Shown here: positions 7,511-16,099 of the stretch, in pieces | Numbering within the stretch: the first letter of the stretch is position 1 | Layout: every line of letters begins with the position of its first letter | Assembly (NCBI GenBank): GCA_963766935.1 | Contig: CAVYBY010000007.1 | Location: 1-64,000 of the forward strand | DNA: 64,000 nucleotides | Source of the DNA: CAVYBY01 sp963766935 | Lineage (GTDB): Bacteria > Actinomycetota > UBA4738 > HRBIN12 | Direction of reading: 5' to 3' | Notes under the pieces: model-generated | Told to the model about the DNA's origin: nothing | The model's input: the letters and a program-made list of their open reading frames with translations, nothing else | Database searches by the model: none | Translations under genes and position numbers: made by a program

Positions 7511-10254
7511 TGTCCGGGCGGCGTCTGGAGACCGGCGGACGATGGATCGACCGGACCACGCCGGTCGGGTTTGCCTTCGACGGACATGCGTACGAAGGGT
7601 TCGCCGGCGACACGCTCGCGTCGGCGCTGCTGGCGAGCGGTATGGACGCGCCGTTCCGCAGCCCGATCCGCGGACGGCCGCGGGGCGTGTTCTCCGCCGG
7701 CGTGGAGGAGCCGAACGCCTTCGCCGAGGTGTCGGCGCCACGGTTCGACCTCATCGCGCCGGCGACGATGGTGGAGCTGGTCCCCGGGCTCGTGACCGAG
7801 TCTCGGAGCGGTATCGGGCGGCTTCCCGAGGATCCGGCCGGCGCGCCGGTGGCCCGGTCGGAGCACCGTCACGCGCACGTCGAGACCCTCGTGGTGGGCG
7901 CTGGCGTCGCCGGTTTGCGAGCCGCGCTCGAGGCCGTCCGCCGTGGCGACCGCGTGCTGCTCGTCGACGAACACCACCGCTTCGGCGGGTCCGCCACCTC
8001 GCTCGACAAGATCGAGGGAGAGCCCGCATACGGATGGATCGAGCGCGCGGTCGCGGAGCTCGACGGAGCAGCCGACGCGCACGTGCTCGTCCGGGCGACG
8101 GCGCTCGGCGTCTACGACGAGGGCTACGTCGTGCTGCACGAGCGATCGCAGCGGGTCGAACGTCTCTGGCACGTGCGAGCCGGGCACGTGGTGCTCGCCA
8201 CCGGCGCACACGAGCGACCGATCGTATTCGAGAACAACGACCGCCCCGGCGTGATGCTCGCCTCGGCCGCACATCTGTATCTCGACCGGTTCGGCGTTCT
8301 TCCCGGCGAGCGCGCCGTCGTCTTTACGACCAACGACGCCGCCTACCGAAGCGCGTTCGCCCTCGCCGACGCCGGCCTGGAGATCGTGGCGATCGCCGAT
8401 CCGCGCGACGGGCGCCCGATCCACGACGAGGCACGCAGCCGGGGTCTCGACGTGCGACCCGGAGTGGTGACCGGCGTCGACGGCGAACTCCGTGTCGAGT
8501 CGGTCCACATCCGGTCGTCGGAACGATCCGGTGTGTCCTTCGCCGATCTGCTGCTCGTCTCCGGAGGCTGGAACCCGGTCGCCCAGCTGTGGAGAGCGGC
8601 CGGGGGTGGACTTCACTACGACGAGGAGCGCGCGGCGTTCGTGCCCGCTCTTGCCGCCGGGCCGCCGTGGCTCTCGGTCGTCGGTCACGCGTCCGGCGAC
8701 GGGTTGCCCGCCTCGAAAGAGGTGCCGTTCGTCCTCAACGGTCTGCTCGACGACCATTTCGTCGATCTGCAGCGCGACGCCTCCCTGTTCGCCGTCCAAG
8801 AGGCGGTTCTCGCTGGTCTGCGTTCGGTCGAGCACGTCAAGCGAGCCACCTACATCGGCACGGCCGTCGATCAGGGCCGGACGTCGGGCGTCGTCACCGC
8901 GTCGATCGTGAGCGCCTTCCTCGCGCATCCGCTCGAGGACCTGATTCGTGTGGGTCTGCCATCGGCCTCTCCGGAAGTGGAGCCGACCAGCGCGCGTCCG
9001 CCGTATGCGCCGGTGTCCTACTCGGTGCTCGCGGGGCCGGATCGCGGCCCGGTGCTCCTCGACCCGGTGCGCACGACGCCGATCAACGAATGGCACGCCG
9101 AGCGCGGCGCCGTCTTCGAGAACGTCGGTCAGTGGAAGCGGCCGCGCTACTTCCCCACCGGCGGCGAGGATCTGGACGCCGCGGTCGGGCGCGAGTGTCT
9201 GGCGGTGAGAACCGGCGCCGGCGTGCTCGACGCGTCGACGCTGGGCAAGATCGACGTCGTCGGACCGGACGCCGGCGTCTTTCTCGACCGGATGTACACG
9301 AACCGGATGAGCAGCCTGCGAACCGGCCGTATCCGGTACGGACTGATGCTCGGGCTCGACGGCATGGCGATGGACGACGGCGTCGCGATGCGCCTCGCCG
9401 ACGACCACTTCTTCGTCACGACGACGACCGGCGGCGCCGCGGCCGTCCTCGACCGGTTCGAGGAATGGCTCCAGACCGAGTGGCCCGATCTGCGCGTCTA
9501 CTGCACGTCGGTGACCGAGCAATGGGCCGACGTCGCCGTGGGCGGACCCCGGGCGCGTGACGTGCTCGAGTCGGCCGGCACCGACCTCGACCTCGATCCC
9601 GCGGCCTTCCCGTTCATGACCGTGCGCGAAGGAACCGTCGCCGGCGTCCCGGCCCGGGTCGCGCGCGTCAGCTTCACCGGCGAGCTGTCGTACGAGATCA
9701 ACGTCGAGGCATGGCACGGGCGCCACGTCTGGGACGCGGTGATGGAGGCCGGTGCCTCGCTCGGCATCACGCCGTACGGAACCGAGACGATGCACGTCCT
9801 TCGCGCCGAGAAGGGCTTCCCGATCGTCGGCCAGGACACGGACGGCACGGTCACGCCCGACGACCTCGGGATGTCGTGGATCGTCGACATGGACAAGGGG
9901 GACTTCGTCGGGCGGCGCTCGCTCCGGCGGCCCGACACCATGCGGGCCGGACGCAAGCAGCTCGTCGGCCTCCTGCCGGCCGACCGCGACGTCCTCATCC
10001 CGGAGGGAGCGCAACTCGTCCTCGAAGAGACGGAACGAATCCCGATGCCGATGGCCGGACACGTCACCTCGAGCTACCGGAGCGCGGCGCTCGGCCGCAC
10101 CTTCGCGCTGGCGATGCTGAACGACGGCCGCGCGCTCCACGGGTCGACGGTGTTCGCCTCGCACCCCGGCGGGACGGTCGCCGCCGAGGTCACGTCGCCG
10201 GTGTTCTGGGATCCGGACGGACGCAGGCGCGACGGCGATCCGGAGGGTGGCTGA
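7510..10254 (+). CDS. soxA: Sarcosine oxidase alpha subunit
   Basis: This 914-residue protein has the SoxA domain order. First comes an N-terminal 2Fe-2S-ferredoxin-like segment without an obvious cluster. Next is a Rossmann nucleotide-binding domain (VVGAGVAGLRAALEAVRRGD, about residues 125-145). A GcvT-like tetrahydrofolate-binding module fills the C-terminal half (DDGVAMRL, TGELSYEINV, EKGFPIVGQDTDG). In the complex, NAD(P)H-type redox and folate chemistry occur here, with formaldehyde from sarcosine captured as methylene-THF. ATG 7510 overlaps the soxD stop. It is somewhat shorter than the roughly 960 residues common in soil bacteria. Confidence 0.94.
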   Translation: MSGRRLETGGRWIDRTTPVGFAFDGHAYEGFAGDTLASALLASGMDAPFRSPIRGRPRGVFSAGVEEPNAFAEVSAPRFDLIAPATMVELVPGLVTESRSGIGRLPEDPAGAPVARSEHRHAHVETLVVGAGVAGLRAALEAVRRGDRVLLVDEHHRFGGSATSLDKIEGEPAYGWIERAVAELDGAADAHVLVRATALGVYDEGYVVLHERSQRVERLWHVRAGHVVLATGAHERPIVFENNDRPGVMLASAAHLYLDRFGVLPGERAVVFTTNDAAYRSAFALADAGLEIVAIADPRDGRPIHDEARSRGLDVRPGVVTGVDGELRVESVHIRSSERSGVSFADLLLVSGGWNPVAQLWRAAGGGLHYDEERAAFVPALAAGPPWLSVVGHASGDGLPASKEVPFVLNGLLDDHFVDLQRDASLFAVQEAVLAGLRSVEHVKRATYIGTAVDQGRTSGVVTASIVSAFLAHPLEDLIRVGLPSASPEVEPTSARPPYAPVSYSVLAGPDRGPVLLDPVRTTPINEWHAERGAVFENVGQWKRPRYFPTGGEDLDAAVGRECLAVRTGAGVLDASTLGKIDVVGPDAGVFLDRMYTNRMSSLRTGRIRYGLMLGLDGMAMDDGVAMRLADDHFFVTTTTGGAAAVLDRFEEWLQTEWPDLRVYCTSVTEQWADVAVGGPRARDVLESAGTDLDLDPAAFPFMTVREGTVAGVPARVARVSFTGELSYEINVEAWHGRHVWDAVMEAGASLGITPYGTETMHVLRAEKGFPIVGQDTDGTVTPDDLGMSWIVDMDKGDFVGRRSLRRPDTMRAGRKQLVGLLPADRDVLIPEGAQLVLEETERIPMPMAGHVTSSYRSAALGRTFALAMLNDGRALHGSTVFASHPGGTVAAEVTSPVFWDPDGRRRDGDPEGG

Positions 10255-10817
10255 TGGAATCGCCCGCGCTGGATCCCATCGCCCGACGGGCCCGCGACCT
10301 CATCGACCTGCCGCGGGCGACCGGCGGCGGCGTCGACTGCCGGACGATTCCTTTCTTCGCCCAGGTCGACCTCCGCCTGGACCCCGCCCATGCGGGACGC
10401 TCGCCCATCCCGCTGCCGCTCGAAGCCAACACGGCGCAGGAGGCGGGACCGCGCGCGGCGCTCTGGCTCGGTCCCGACAAGTGGCTCGTCCTCGGCCCCG
10501 CGGACAGCGCGGCAGGGATCGCCGCCGACCTCGACCGGGCGCTCGACGGACTCCATCGCTCGATCGTCGACGTCTCGGCCAACCGGGTGGTCCTGGAGCT
10601 GTCGGGTCCGGAGCGGCTGGATCTGCTCTCGACGGGATGCCCGATCGATCTGCATCCGAGGGCGTGGGGCCCCGGCCGGTGCGCCCAGACGCTCTTCGGC
10701 CGGGCGCCGGTCATCCTGCACGAACGATCGGACGCCACCGCCGTGCTCGTGCGGCCGTCGTTCGCCGACTACGTGATCGACCGGCTTCTGGCCCAGGTTT
10801 CCCCGCCGGGCGATTGA
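10254..10817 (+). CDS. soxG: Sarcosine oxidase gamma subunit
   Basis: This 187-residue protein ends the sox operon and overlaps the soxA stop by one base. ALWLGPDKWLVLGP and IVDVSANRVVLELSGP are the hallmark blocks of SoxG, a GcvT-like accessory subunit that contacts alpha and beta. The RCAQTLFGRAPVILH region near the C-terminus is also typical. A weak GCGGC-AGG-GCCGC hairpin follows at 10820-10832. Position and motifs agree, so confidence is high. Confidence 0.92.
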   Translation: MESPALDPIARRARDLIDLPRATGGGVDCRTIPFFAQVDLRLDPAHAGRSPIPLPLEANTAQEAGPRAALWLGPDKWLVLGPADSAAGIAADLDRALDGLHRSIVDVSANRVVLELSGPERLDLLSTGCPIDLHPRAWGPGRCAQTLFGRAPVILHERSDATAVLVRPSFADYVIDRLLAQVSPPGD

Positions 10818-10886
10818 CAGCGGCAGGGCCGCACTGGACGATTCTTGCCGGTTCCACTTGACCGGTTCGACTTGGGAGGCAATCAC

Positions 10887-11384
10887 ATGTGGTCCTGGTT
10901 CACGTTCTGGCTGCTTCTTCACATCCTGGGCGCGATCGTCGCCTTCGGCCCGACCTTCACGTTCGGGTTGATCGGCGCGCAATCGGCGAAGGAGCCGATG
11001 CACGCCGAGTTCGCCACACGCCTCGTCCACATGATCTCGAAGAACGTCGTCATCCCGGTTGCGCTGTCGATGGCCGTCACCGGTGTCGGCCTGATCTTCG
11101 CCGGCCACGTCGACCTGTGGGGCTCCGAATGGCTGATCATCGCGATCGTCGTCTACGTCGGCGCGGTGGGCTTCTCGATCGCGGTCCAGGCGCCGACGGC
11201 CGAGAAGCTGATCGGCGTCCTTCAGTCGATGCCGCCCGGTCCGCCGCCCGAGGGAGCAACCGGACCACCCCCGGCGATCGCGGCGCTGACGAAGAGGCTC
11301 ACGATCGGCGGGATCTACCTGACCGTCAGCGTGCTGGTCATCGTGCTGCTGATGATCTGGCGCCCGGGAGCGGCCTTCTCGTAG
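10887..11384 (+). CDS. DUF2269-like integral membrane protein
   Basis: This 165-residue protein has four predicted transmembrane segments (about residues 5-27, 50-72, 80-100 and 138-160) and a proline-rich cytoplasmic or external loop PPGPPPEGATGPPP before the last. It fits the DUF2269 family of predicted membrane proteins with no assigned function. The start at ATG 10887 was chosen because GGGAGG lies seven bases upstream; the open frame extends back to 10845. It follows soxG by 69 bases and could be read through from the sox operon, but a functional link is not evident. Confidence 0.65.
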   Translation: MWSWFTFWLLLHILGAIVAFGPTFTFGLIGAQSAKEPMHAEFATRLVHMISKNVVIPVALSMAVTGVGLIFAGHVDLWGSEWLIIAIVVYVGAVGFSIAVQAPTAEKLIGVLQSMPPGPPPEGATGPPPAIAALTKRLTIGGIYLTVSVLVIVLLMIWRPGAAFS

Positions 11385-11396
11385 CCGGTCCGGCGA

Positions 11397-13847
11397 TCAG
11401 GCCCTGAGCCGCTCGCCGGCGGGGTCGACCAGCGGATCGGCGGCGACGGTCGCGGGAAGGCGCTCGTCGAAGTACTCGATCTCCACCGGCGTCCCCGCGG
11501 CCGCAAACTCGGCCGGCAGGTAGCCGTAGACGATCCCGCGCCCGATCGAGTAGCCGTACGCGGCGCTCGTCACGTAGGCCACCACATTCCCGCCGGCCCG
11601 GATCGGCTCCTTCCCCATGACCACGGCCGACGGATCGTCGAGCGTGATGCAGCTGAGCTTGTGGGCCGACCCTCGCTCGCGGATCGCCTCCAGGGCTTCC
11701 CGGCCCTGGAAGTCGCCCTTGTCCATGCGCACGGCGAAGCCGAGTCCCGCCTCGAACGGGTCGTGCTCGGTGCCGATGTCCTGGCCCCACAGCCGGTAGC
11801 CCTTCTCCAGGCGAAGCGAGTCGAACGCGCCGAGGCCGGCCGCCACCATCCCCAGATCGTGCCCGGCCTCCCACAACAGGTCCCAGACGCGCCCGCCCAT
11901 CGCGAACGGTCCGTAGATCTCCCAGCCGAGCTCGCCGACATAGCTGATGCGAGCCGCCAGACAGTCGGCCTCGCCGACGTTGATCCGCTGCGCCCGCAGG
12001 TACGGGAACGCCTCGTTCGAGACGTCGGCGTCGGTCACCTGTTCCAGCACGTCGCGCGCGCGGGGACCCCACAGACCCAGCGCGAACAGCGACCCGGTCC
12101 GCTCGGTGATCGAGACGCGCTCCCCCTCCCGGATCTGGAACCGAAGCCACGCGAGGTCGTGCTGCCCCGACCCGCCGCCGGTCACCACGCGGAACCGGTC
12201 GGCCAGGCGCATGACGGTCAGGTCGCATCGGATGCCGCCCTTCGGGGTCAGCATCTGGGTGTAGACGATCGTTCCGACCGGGCGGTCGATGCGGTTGGCC
12301 GAGATCCGCTCGAGGAACCCGAGCGCGTCGGGCCCGGTCACGTCGAACTTCGCGTACGCCGTGATGTCGAGGACCCCGACACCGGATCGAACGGCGAGGT
12401 GCTCGGCGCCGACGCACGGCGACCAGTTCGCCGCCGCCCATCCATCCCTTCGCTCCCACGGCTCGCCGCGCAGCAGCGGCCGGTTCGCCTCGAACCACTG
12501 CGGCCGCTCCCAGCCCGCCCCGACGAAGAACTCGGCGCCGAGCTCGGCCTGCGCGCCGGAGAACGGCGTCAGCCGAAGCCCGCGCGGGTGCGACATCTGC
12601 TGGAGCGGATGGATGACGTCGTAGACCTCCCGATACTGCTGCGCGCCGCGCGCTCGCACGTACGGCGGCGTCGTCATGAACGGGTAGAAGCGGTTCGCGT
12701 CGGCCTCGGCCAGATCCAAGCTTGGCTCCCCCGCGACCATCCACTCGGCCACCTGCCGGCCCATCCCGCCGCCGTGGGTGACCCAGACCGCCTCGCAGAT
12801 CCAGACGCCGCGAACCTTTGCCGACTCGCCGACGATCGAGCCCATGTCCGGCGTGAACGAGAACATCCCGTTGATGGCGGTCGAGGGATCCATCCGCCCC
12901 TCGATCGGGGGAAGGAGCCTGACGCTCGCCTCCTCGGCCACCTCGAAGTCCTTCGGCGTGAAGGGCTCGATCGAGGGCATCCGGTCGCCACCGGGTCGCC
13001 GCAGGTCGGCGGGGTCGAACAAGATCGGCTCGTGCCGGTAGTTGCCGACACCGTAGCGGTCCTGCTGCTGCCGGTAGTACAGCGACATGTCCTGATGCCG
13101 CAGGATCGGGTGGACCACCTCGCGTGTCTCGCCGGCGAGCTCCGGCAGCGGGAGCGTCCACATCAGCTGGTGCTGGACGACCGCCAGCGGGATGGGAACG
13201 CCGGCCATCGCGCCGATCCGCGGCCCCCAGATGCCCGCGCACACGAGCACCGTTTCGCATTCGACGTTTCCGCGATCGGTCTGAACGCCTCGGACGCGGC
13301 CGTCGCGGATGTCGAACCCGGTGACGGTCACGCCGCCTTCGAACCCGACGCCGCGTGCTTCGGCCGCGCGGGCGAGGGCGGCTGCGGCCCGCACGCCCTT
13401 GGCGATCCCGTCGCTCGGGACGAGATACGAGCCGAGGATCTCCGAGGGGTCCAGCAGCGGGATCCGCGCCGCGGTGTCCTGGGGCGAGAGCAGGGTGGCG
13501 CCCTCGATCCCGTAGGACCGTGCGAACCCCATCCGGCGCTTCAGCTCCTGCATCCGCTCGGGGGTCGTGGCCACCTCGATGCCGCCGACGCCGTACCAGC
13601 AGGGCTCGCCGTCGAGCTCGAGCGAGGCGTACAGCTCGACGGTCTGCTGCGCGATCCGGCACATCGTTCGCGAACCGTTGGTCTGGAAAACGAGGCCGGG
13701 GGCGTGCGACGTCGAGCCGCCGGTCTCGAACAGCGGCCCCTGGTCCAGGACCAGCACGTCGGTGAGCCCGAGCTCGGCAAGGTGATGGGCGGCGCTCGTG
13801 CCGACGATCCCGGCCCCGATGACGACGACCTGGGCTCGATCGCGCAT
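11397..13847 (-). CDS. Dimethylglycine dehydrogenase-like FAD/folate oxidoreductase
   Basis: This 816-residue protein has the two-part layout of dimethylglycine and sarcosine dehydrogenases. An N-terminal FAD domain (VVVIGAGIVGTSAAHHL) includes GGSTSHAPGL, where H48 matches the histidine that carries covalent FAD in mammalian DMGDH. A C-terminal GcvT-type folate domain follows (GGIRCDLTVMRL, EIYGPFAMGGR, EKGYRLWGQDIG). It probably oxidatively demethylates an N-methylated amino acid and passes formaldehyde to THF. It is the third gene of a minus-strand operon, 14 bases after the MTHFR-like gene. Confidence 0.85.
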   Translation of the reverse strand: MRDRAQVVVIGAGIVGTSAAHHLAELGLTDVLVLDQGPLFETGGSTSHAPGLVFQTNGSRTMCRIAQQTVELYASLELDGEPCWYGVGGIEVATTPERMQELKRRMGFARSYGIEGATLLSPQDTAARIPLLDPSEILGSYLVPSDGIAKGVRAAAALARAAEARGVGFEGGVTVTGFDIRDGRVRGVQTDRGNVECETVLVCAGIWGPRIGAMAGVPIPLAVVQHQLMWTLPLPELAGETREVVHPILRHQDMSLYYRQQQDRYGVGNYRHEPILFDPADLRRPGGDRMPSIEPFTPKDFEVAEEASVRLLPPIEGRMDPSTAINGMFSFTPDMGSIVGESAKVRGVWICEAVWVTHGGGMGRQVAEWMVAGEPSLDLAEADANRFYPFMTTPPYVRARGAQQYREVYDVIHPLQQMSHPRGLRLTPFSGAQAELGAEFFVGAGWERPQWFEANRPLLRGEPWERRDGWAAANWSPCVGAEHLAVRSGVGVLDITAYAKFDVTGPDALGFLERISANRIDRPVGTIVYTQMLTPKGGIRCDLTVMRLADRFRVVTGGGSGQHDLAWLRFQIREGERVSITERTGSLFALGLWGPRARDVLEQVTDADVSNEAFPYLRAQRINVGEADCLAARISYVGELGWEIYGPFAMGGRVWDLLWEAGHDLGMVAAGLGAFDSLRLEKGYRLWGQDIGTEHDPFEAGLGFAVRMDKGDFQGREALEAIRERGSAHKLSCITLDDPSAVVMGKEPIRAGGNVVAYVTSAAYGYSIGRGIVYGYLPAEFAAAGTPVEIEYFDERLPATVAADPLVDPAGERLRA

Positions 13848-13861
13848 GCCGGTCCGCCGCC

Positions 13862-14776
13862 CTACGAGGCGGTGCCTTCCTCCTCGGAGACCCCGTCGGA
13901 GGAGACGGGGCGGGCGGCCCGGCCGTAGGACTCGACGAGCTGCCGCCGCCAGTCCTGGGTGCTCTTGACCTGGTTGAAGGTGTAGATGTGGAACCCGGCG
14001 ATGCCGTAGCCGGGGTTGGCAACGAACGGCGCGACGTTGGCGACGAACGCGTCGGGCCGGTAGCCGCCCCGTTTCATCAGCCGGGCGACGAGACCGCCGT
14101 ACTTGCTCACGTACTTCACCGACGGGCCCACGCCGACCCGCAGGGACACCTCGATCAGCCGCCGCCGGTTGACCGCCCCCGCCATGCCGATCACGACCGG
14201 GAGCTCGATGCCCCGATCGCGGATCCGCGCGATCCAGGCGGCCACGACGCGAGGCTCGAAGCAGATCTGGGTGGCGACGTGCGAGGCGACCTGCGCCTTG
14301 TCGGCGAGCGCCTCGAGCAGGACTTCCTCGTCGATCAGCGGATGGCCCTCCGGATACCCGCCCACGCCGATCTCGGAGGGCCGCGGACCGGCGTCGGCGA
14401 TCGCGGCCAGCAGCTCGCCCGCCGATGCATACGGCCCGAGCGGGTCGTGCCCGTCGCCGCCGATGACGAAGAGCCGGGAGATCCGGGCGGCGTCGAGGCG
14501 GCCGAGGATCTCCTGGAGGTGCTCGCGGCTGCGAACGGTCCGGGCGGACACGTGCGGCATGACCTCGTACCCGTCCATGTGGAGGCGTTCCGCGAGATCG
14601 AGCGTCGGATCGGGGCCCCTGTGCGGCGAGCACGTGACGGTGACGACCGAGCCCTTCGGCAGCGCCTCGGTCACCTTGGACTCGATGCCGCCCATGGGGA
14701 TGACTTCGAACCGAGCCCGGGCCAGCAGCTCGCCCAGACCCGGCCGCATCGAGCCGAAACCGGCCTGCCTGCTCAC
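13862..14776 (-). CDS. Methylenetetrahydrofolate reductase-like protein
   Basis: This 304-residue protein matches the MTHFR TIM-barrel family. It shows TVTCSPHRGPDPTLDLAERL near residues 46-65, the ARTVRSREHL strand-helix, FVIGGDGHDP (the family's flavin-region GGD.) and IGVGGYPEGHP. Family enzymes interconvert 5,10-methylene-THF and 5-methyl-THF. Lying between a GcvT-like transferase and a folate-dependent amine dehydrogenase, it more plausibly oxidises methyl-THF made during demethylation than feeds methionine synthesis. The start is GTG 14776, 24 bases after the GcvT-like stop. Confidence 0.85.
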   Translation of the reverse strand: MSRQAGFGSMRPGLGELLARARFEVIPMGGIESKVTEALPKGSVVTVTCSPHRGPDPTLDLAERLHMDGYEVMPHVSARTVRSREHLQEILGRLDAARISRLFVIGGDGHDPLGPYASAGELLAAIADAGPRPSEIGVGGYPEGHPLIDEEVLLEALADKAQVASHVATQICFEPRVVAAWIARIRDRGIELPVVIGMAGAVNRRRLIEVSLRVGVGPSVKYVSKYGGLVARLMKRGGYRPDAFVANVAPFVANPGYGIAGFHIYTFNQVKSTQDWRRQLVESYGRAARPVSSDGVSEEEGTAS

Positions 14777-14800
14777 AGCTCTTGTCTCATGATTTTGGGC

Positions 14801-15976
14801 TCACGACTTCGGGATCTCCTTCTTCGGATCCCAGTGCGGCATCTCGACGACGGTGGCATCCACACGTCCGGACGCCGGGGTCTCCGTCTGCAACGCGGTC
14901 CCGAGCTCCGCGAACTCGATCGGCACCATCGCCAGGCCGATGTTCTTCTCCAGACGCGGCGAGTGGCAGGCGCTCGTCACGCGGCCGACCTGCCGGCCGT
15001 CGGCGAACACCGGGAAGAAGTCGACCATCTCGTTGTCGATGTAGCTGCCGACCGGGTCGCCGCCGATGTCCACGCCCACCAGCTTCTGGGTCACGCCCTC
15101 GTCGCGGATGCGCCGGAGCGCTTCCTTGCCGACGAAGTCGGCCTCCTGATCGAGGTCGACCATCCACGTGTAGTGGTACCCGACCTCGTAGGGGTTGTTC
15201 TCGTACCACATGTCCGCTCCGAAGGCGAGAATGCCACCCTCGATGCGCCGGATGTGACACGGCCCGATGACGCGCAGGTCGACCGGTTTGCCGGCCTCGA
15301 GAACGGTGTCCCACAACTTCTGCCCGTTCTGGCTCGCGTCGTGCAGGTAGATCTCGTATCCGACCTCCCCCGTGTAGCCGGTGCGCGAGATGACGACGTC
15401 CATCCCCTCCAGCGTCGTCTGCATGAGGCCGTAATACGGCACGTCGAGAATCTTCTCGCCGAACAGGTTCGTCAGCACCTGCTTCGCGTTCGGTCCCTGG
15501 ATCTGCAACGGCGCGACGTCGATCTCCTTCACCGTCACGTCCATGCCCTTCGCGTGCGCGATGCCCAGCGCGTACAGATTCACGTCGCTGTCGGCGAGCG
15601 AGAGCCAGAACTCGTCCTCGGCCACGCGCAGGAGAACCGGGTCGTTGAGGATGCCGCCGTCGGGCGCGGTGATGAACACGTACTTCGCCTGGTCGACGGC
15701 GCACTTGTGCAGGTCGCGCGGCACGATCATGTTCGTCAGGTCGAACGCGTCGGGCCCCTTGATCTGGATCTGCTTTTCCACTCCCACGTCCCAGAGCGTC
15801 ACGTTGTTCACGAGCGACCAGTACTCGCTCACCGGGTCCCCGTAGTGACGCGGGTGGTAGGTGTGGTTGTAGACGCTGTAGCGGTGCACGCCGTGCTGGC
15901 GCGAGGCGTAGAAGTAGGGCGACTTGCGGATCCGCGTGTACAGCAGGATCCCGGGGTTCTCGATCACCTCAGGCAC
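14801..15976 (-). CDS. GcvT-like aminomethyltransferase/demethylase
   Basis: This is a 391-residue stand-alone GcvT/DmdA-superfamily protein. YSVYNHTYHPRHYG lies near residue 33, followed by LWDVGVEKQIQIKGPDA, then GGILNDPVLLRV with the catalytic-region Asp preceded by Asn. RTGYTGEVGYEIYLHD and the C-terminal barrel with VGKEALRRI are also present. These proteins move a one-carbon unit from an amine or sulfonium compound to THF. It is not a normal glycine-cleavage T protein by context: no gcvH or gcvP is nearby. AAGGAG lies eight bases before GTG 15976. It heads the operon with MTHFR-like and DMGDH-like genes under an IclR-type promoter. Confidence 0.8.
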   Translation of the reverse strand: MPEVIENPGILLYTRIRKSPYFYASRQHGVHRYSVYNHTYHPRHYGDPVSEYWSLVNNVTLWDVGVEKQIQIKGPDAFDLTNMIVPRDLHKCAVDQAKYVFITAPDGGILNDPVLLRVAEDEFWLSLADSDVNLYALGIAHAKGMDVTVKEIDVAPLQIQGPNAKQVLTNLFGEKILDVPYYGLMQTTLEGMDVVISRTGYTGEVGYEIYLHDASQNGQKLWDTVLEAGKPVDLRVIGPCHIRRIEGGILAFGADMWYENNPYEVGYHYTWMVDLDQEADFVGKEALRRIRDEGVTQKLVGVDIGGDPVGSYIDNEMVDFFPVFADGRQVGRVTSACHSPRLEKNIGLAMVPIEFAELGTALQTETPASGRVDATVVEMPHWDPKKEIPKS

Positions 15977-16010
15977 GGGACAGGCTCCTTTCTCCGTGGC
16001 CGGGGGCTGC

Positions 16011-16027
16011 GTTGCTCAAGGCGCAAC
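16011..16027. promoter_or_regulatory. Putative IclR operator of the gcvT-like operon
   Basis: Perfect palindrome GTTGC-N7-GCAAC downstream of the predicted start of transcription. A second GCAAC half-site lies at 16043-16047, exactly 20 bases away, the same geometry as at iclR. Occupancy here would block elongation or initiation of the gcvT-like operon. Confidence 0.55.
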
Positions 16028-16036
16028 AACAGTGGG

Positions 16037-16079
16037 CTCTCCGCAACCGACGCTATGACCGGCGGCGATGCCCTGTCAA
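16037..16079 (-). promoter_or_regulatory. Promoter of the gcvT-like operon (TTGACA-N18-TAGCGT)
   Basis: On the minus strand, TTGACA (16079-16074) and TAGCGT (16055-16050) with an 18-base spacer precede GTTGCGGAGAG (16047-16037). The spacer shares GCCGGTCA with the iclR promoter. The leader to GTG 15976 is about 65-70 bases and carries the palindrome at 16011-16027. Confidence 0.62.
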
Positions 16080-16099
16080 GACGGACGGCGGACGCCCGG

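Noticed and set aside
7510..10254. SoxA C-terminal part as a separate gcvT gene
   Set aside because: The folate domain is in frame with the FAD/NAD domain, as in normal SoxA, so it is one gene.
14801..15976. Glycine cleavage system T protein (gcvT)
   Set aside because: No gcvH, gcvP or lipoate genes are near. The operon with MTHFR-like and DMGDH-like genes fits a different THF-dependent role.
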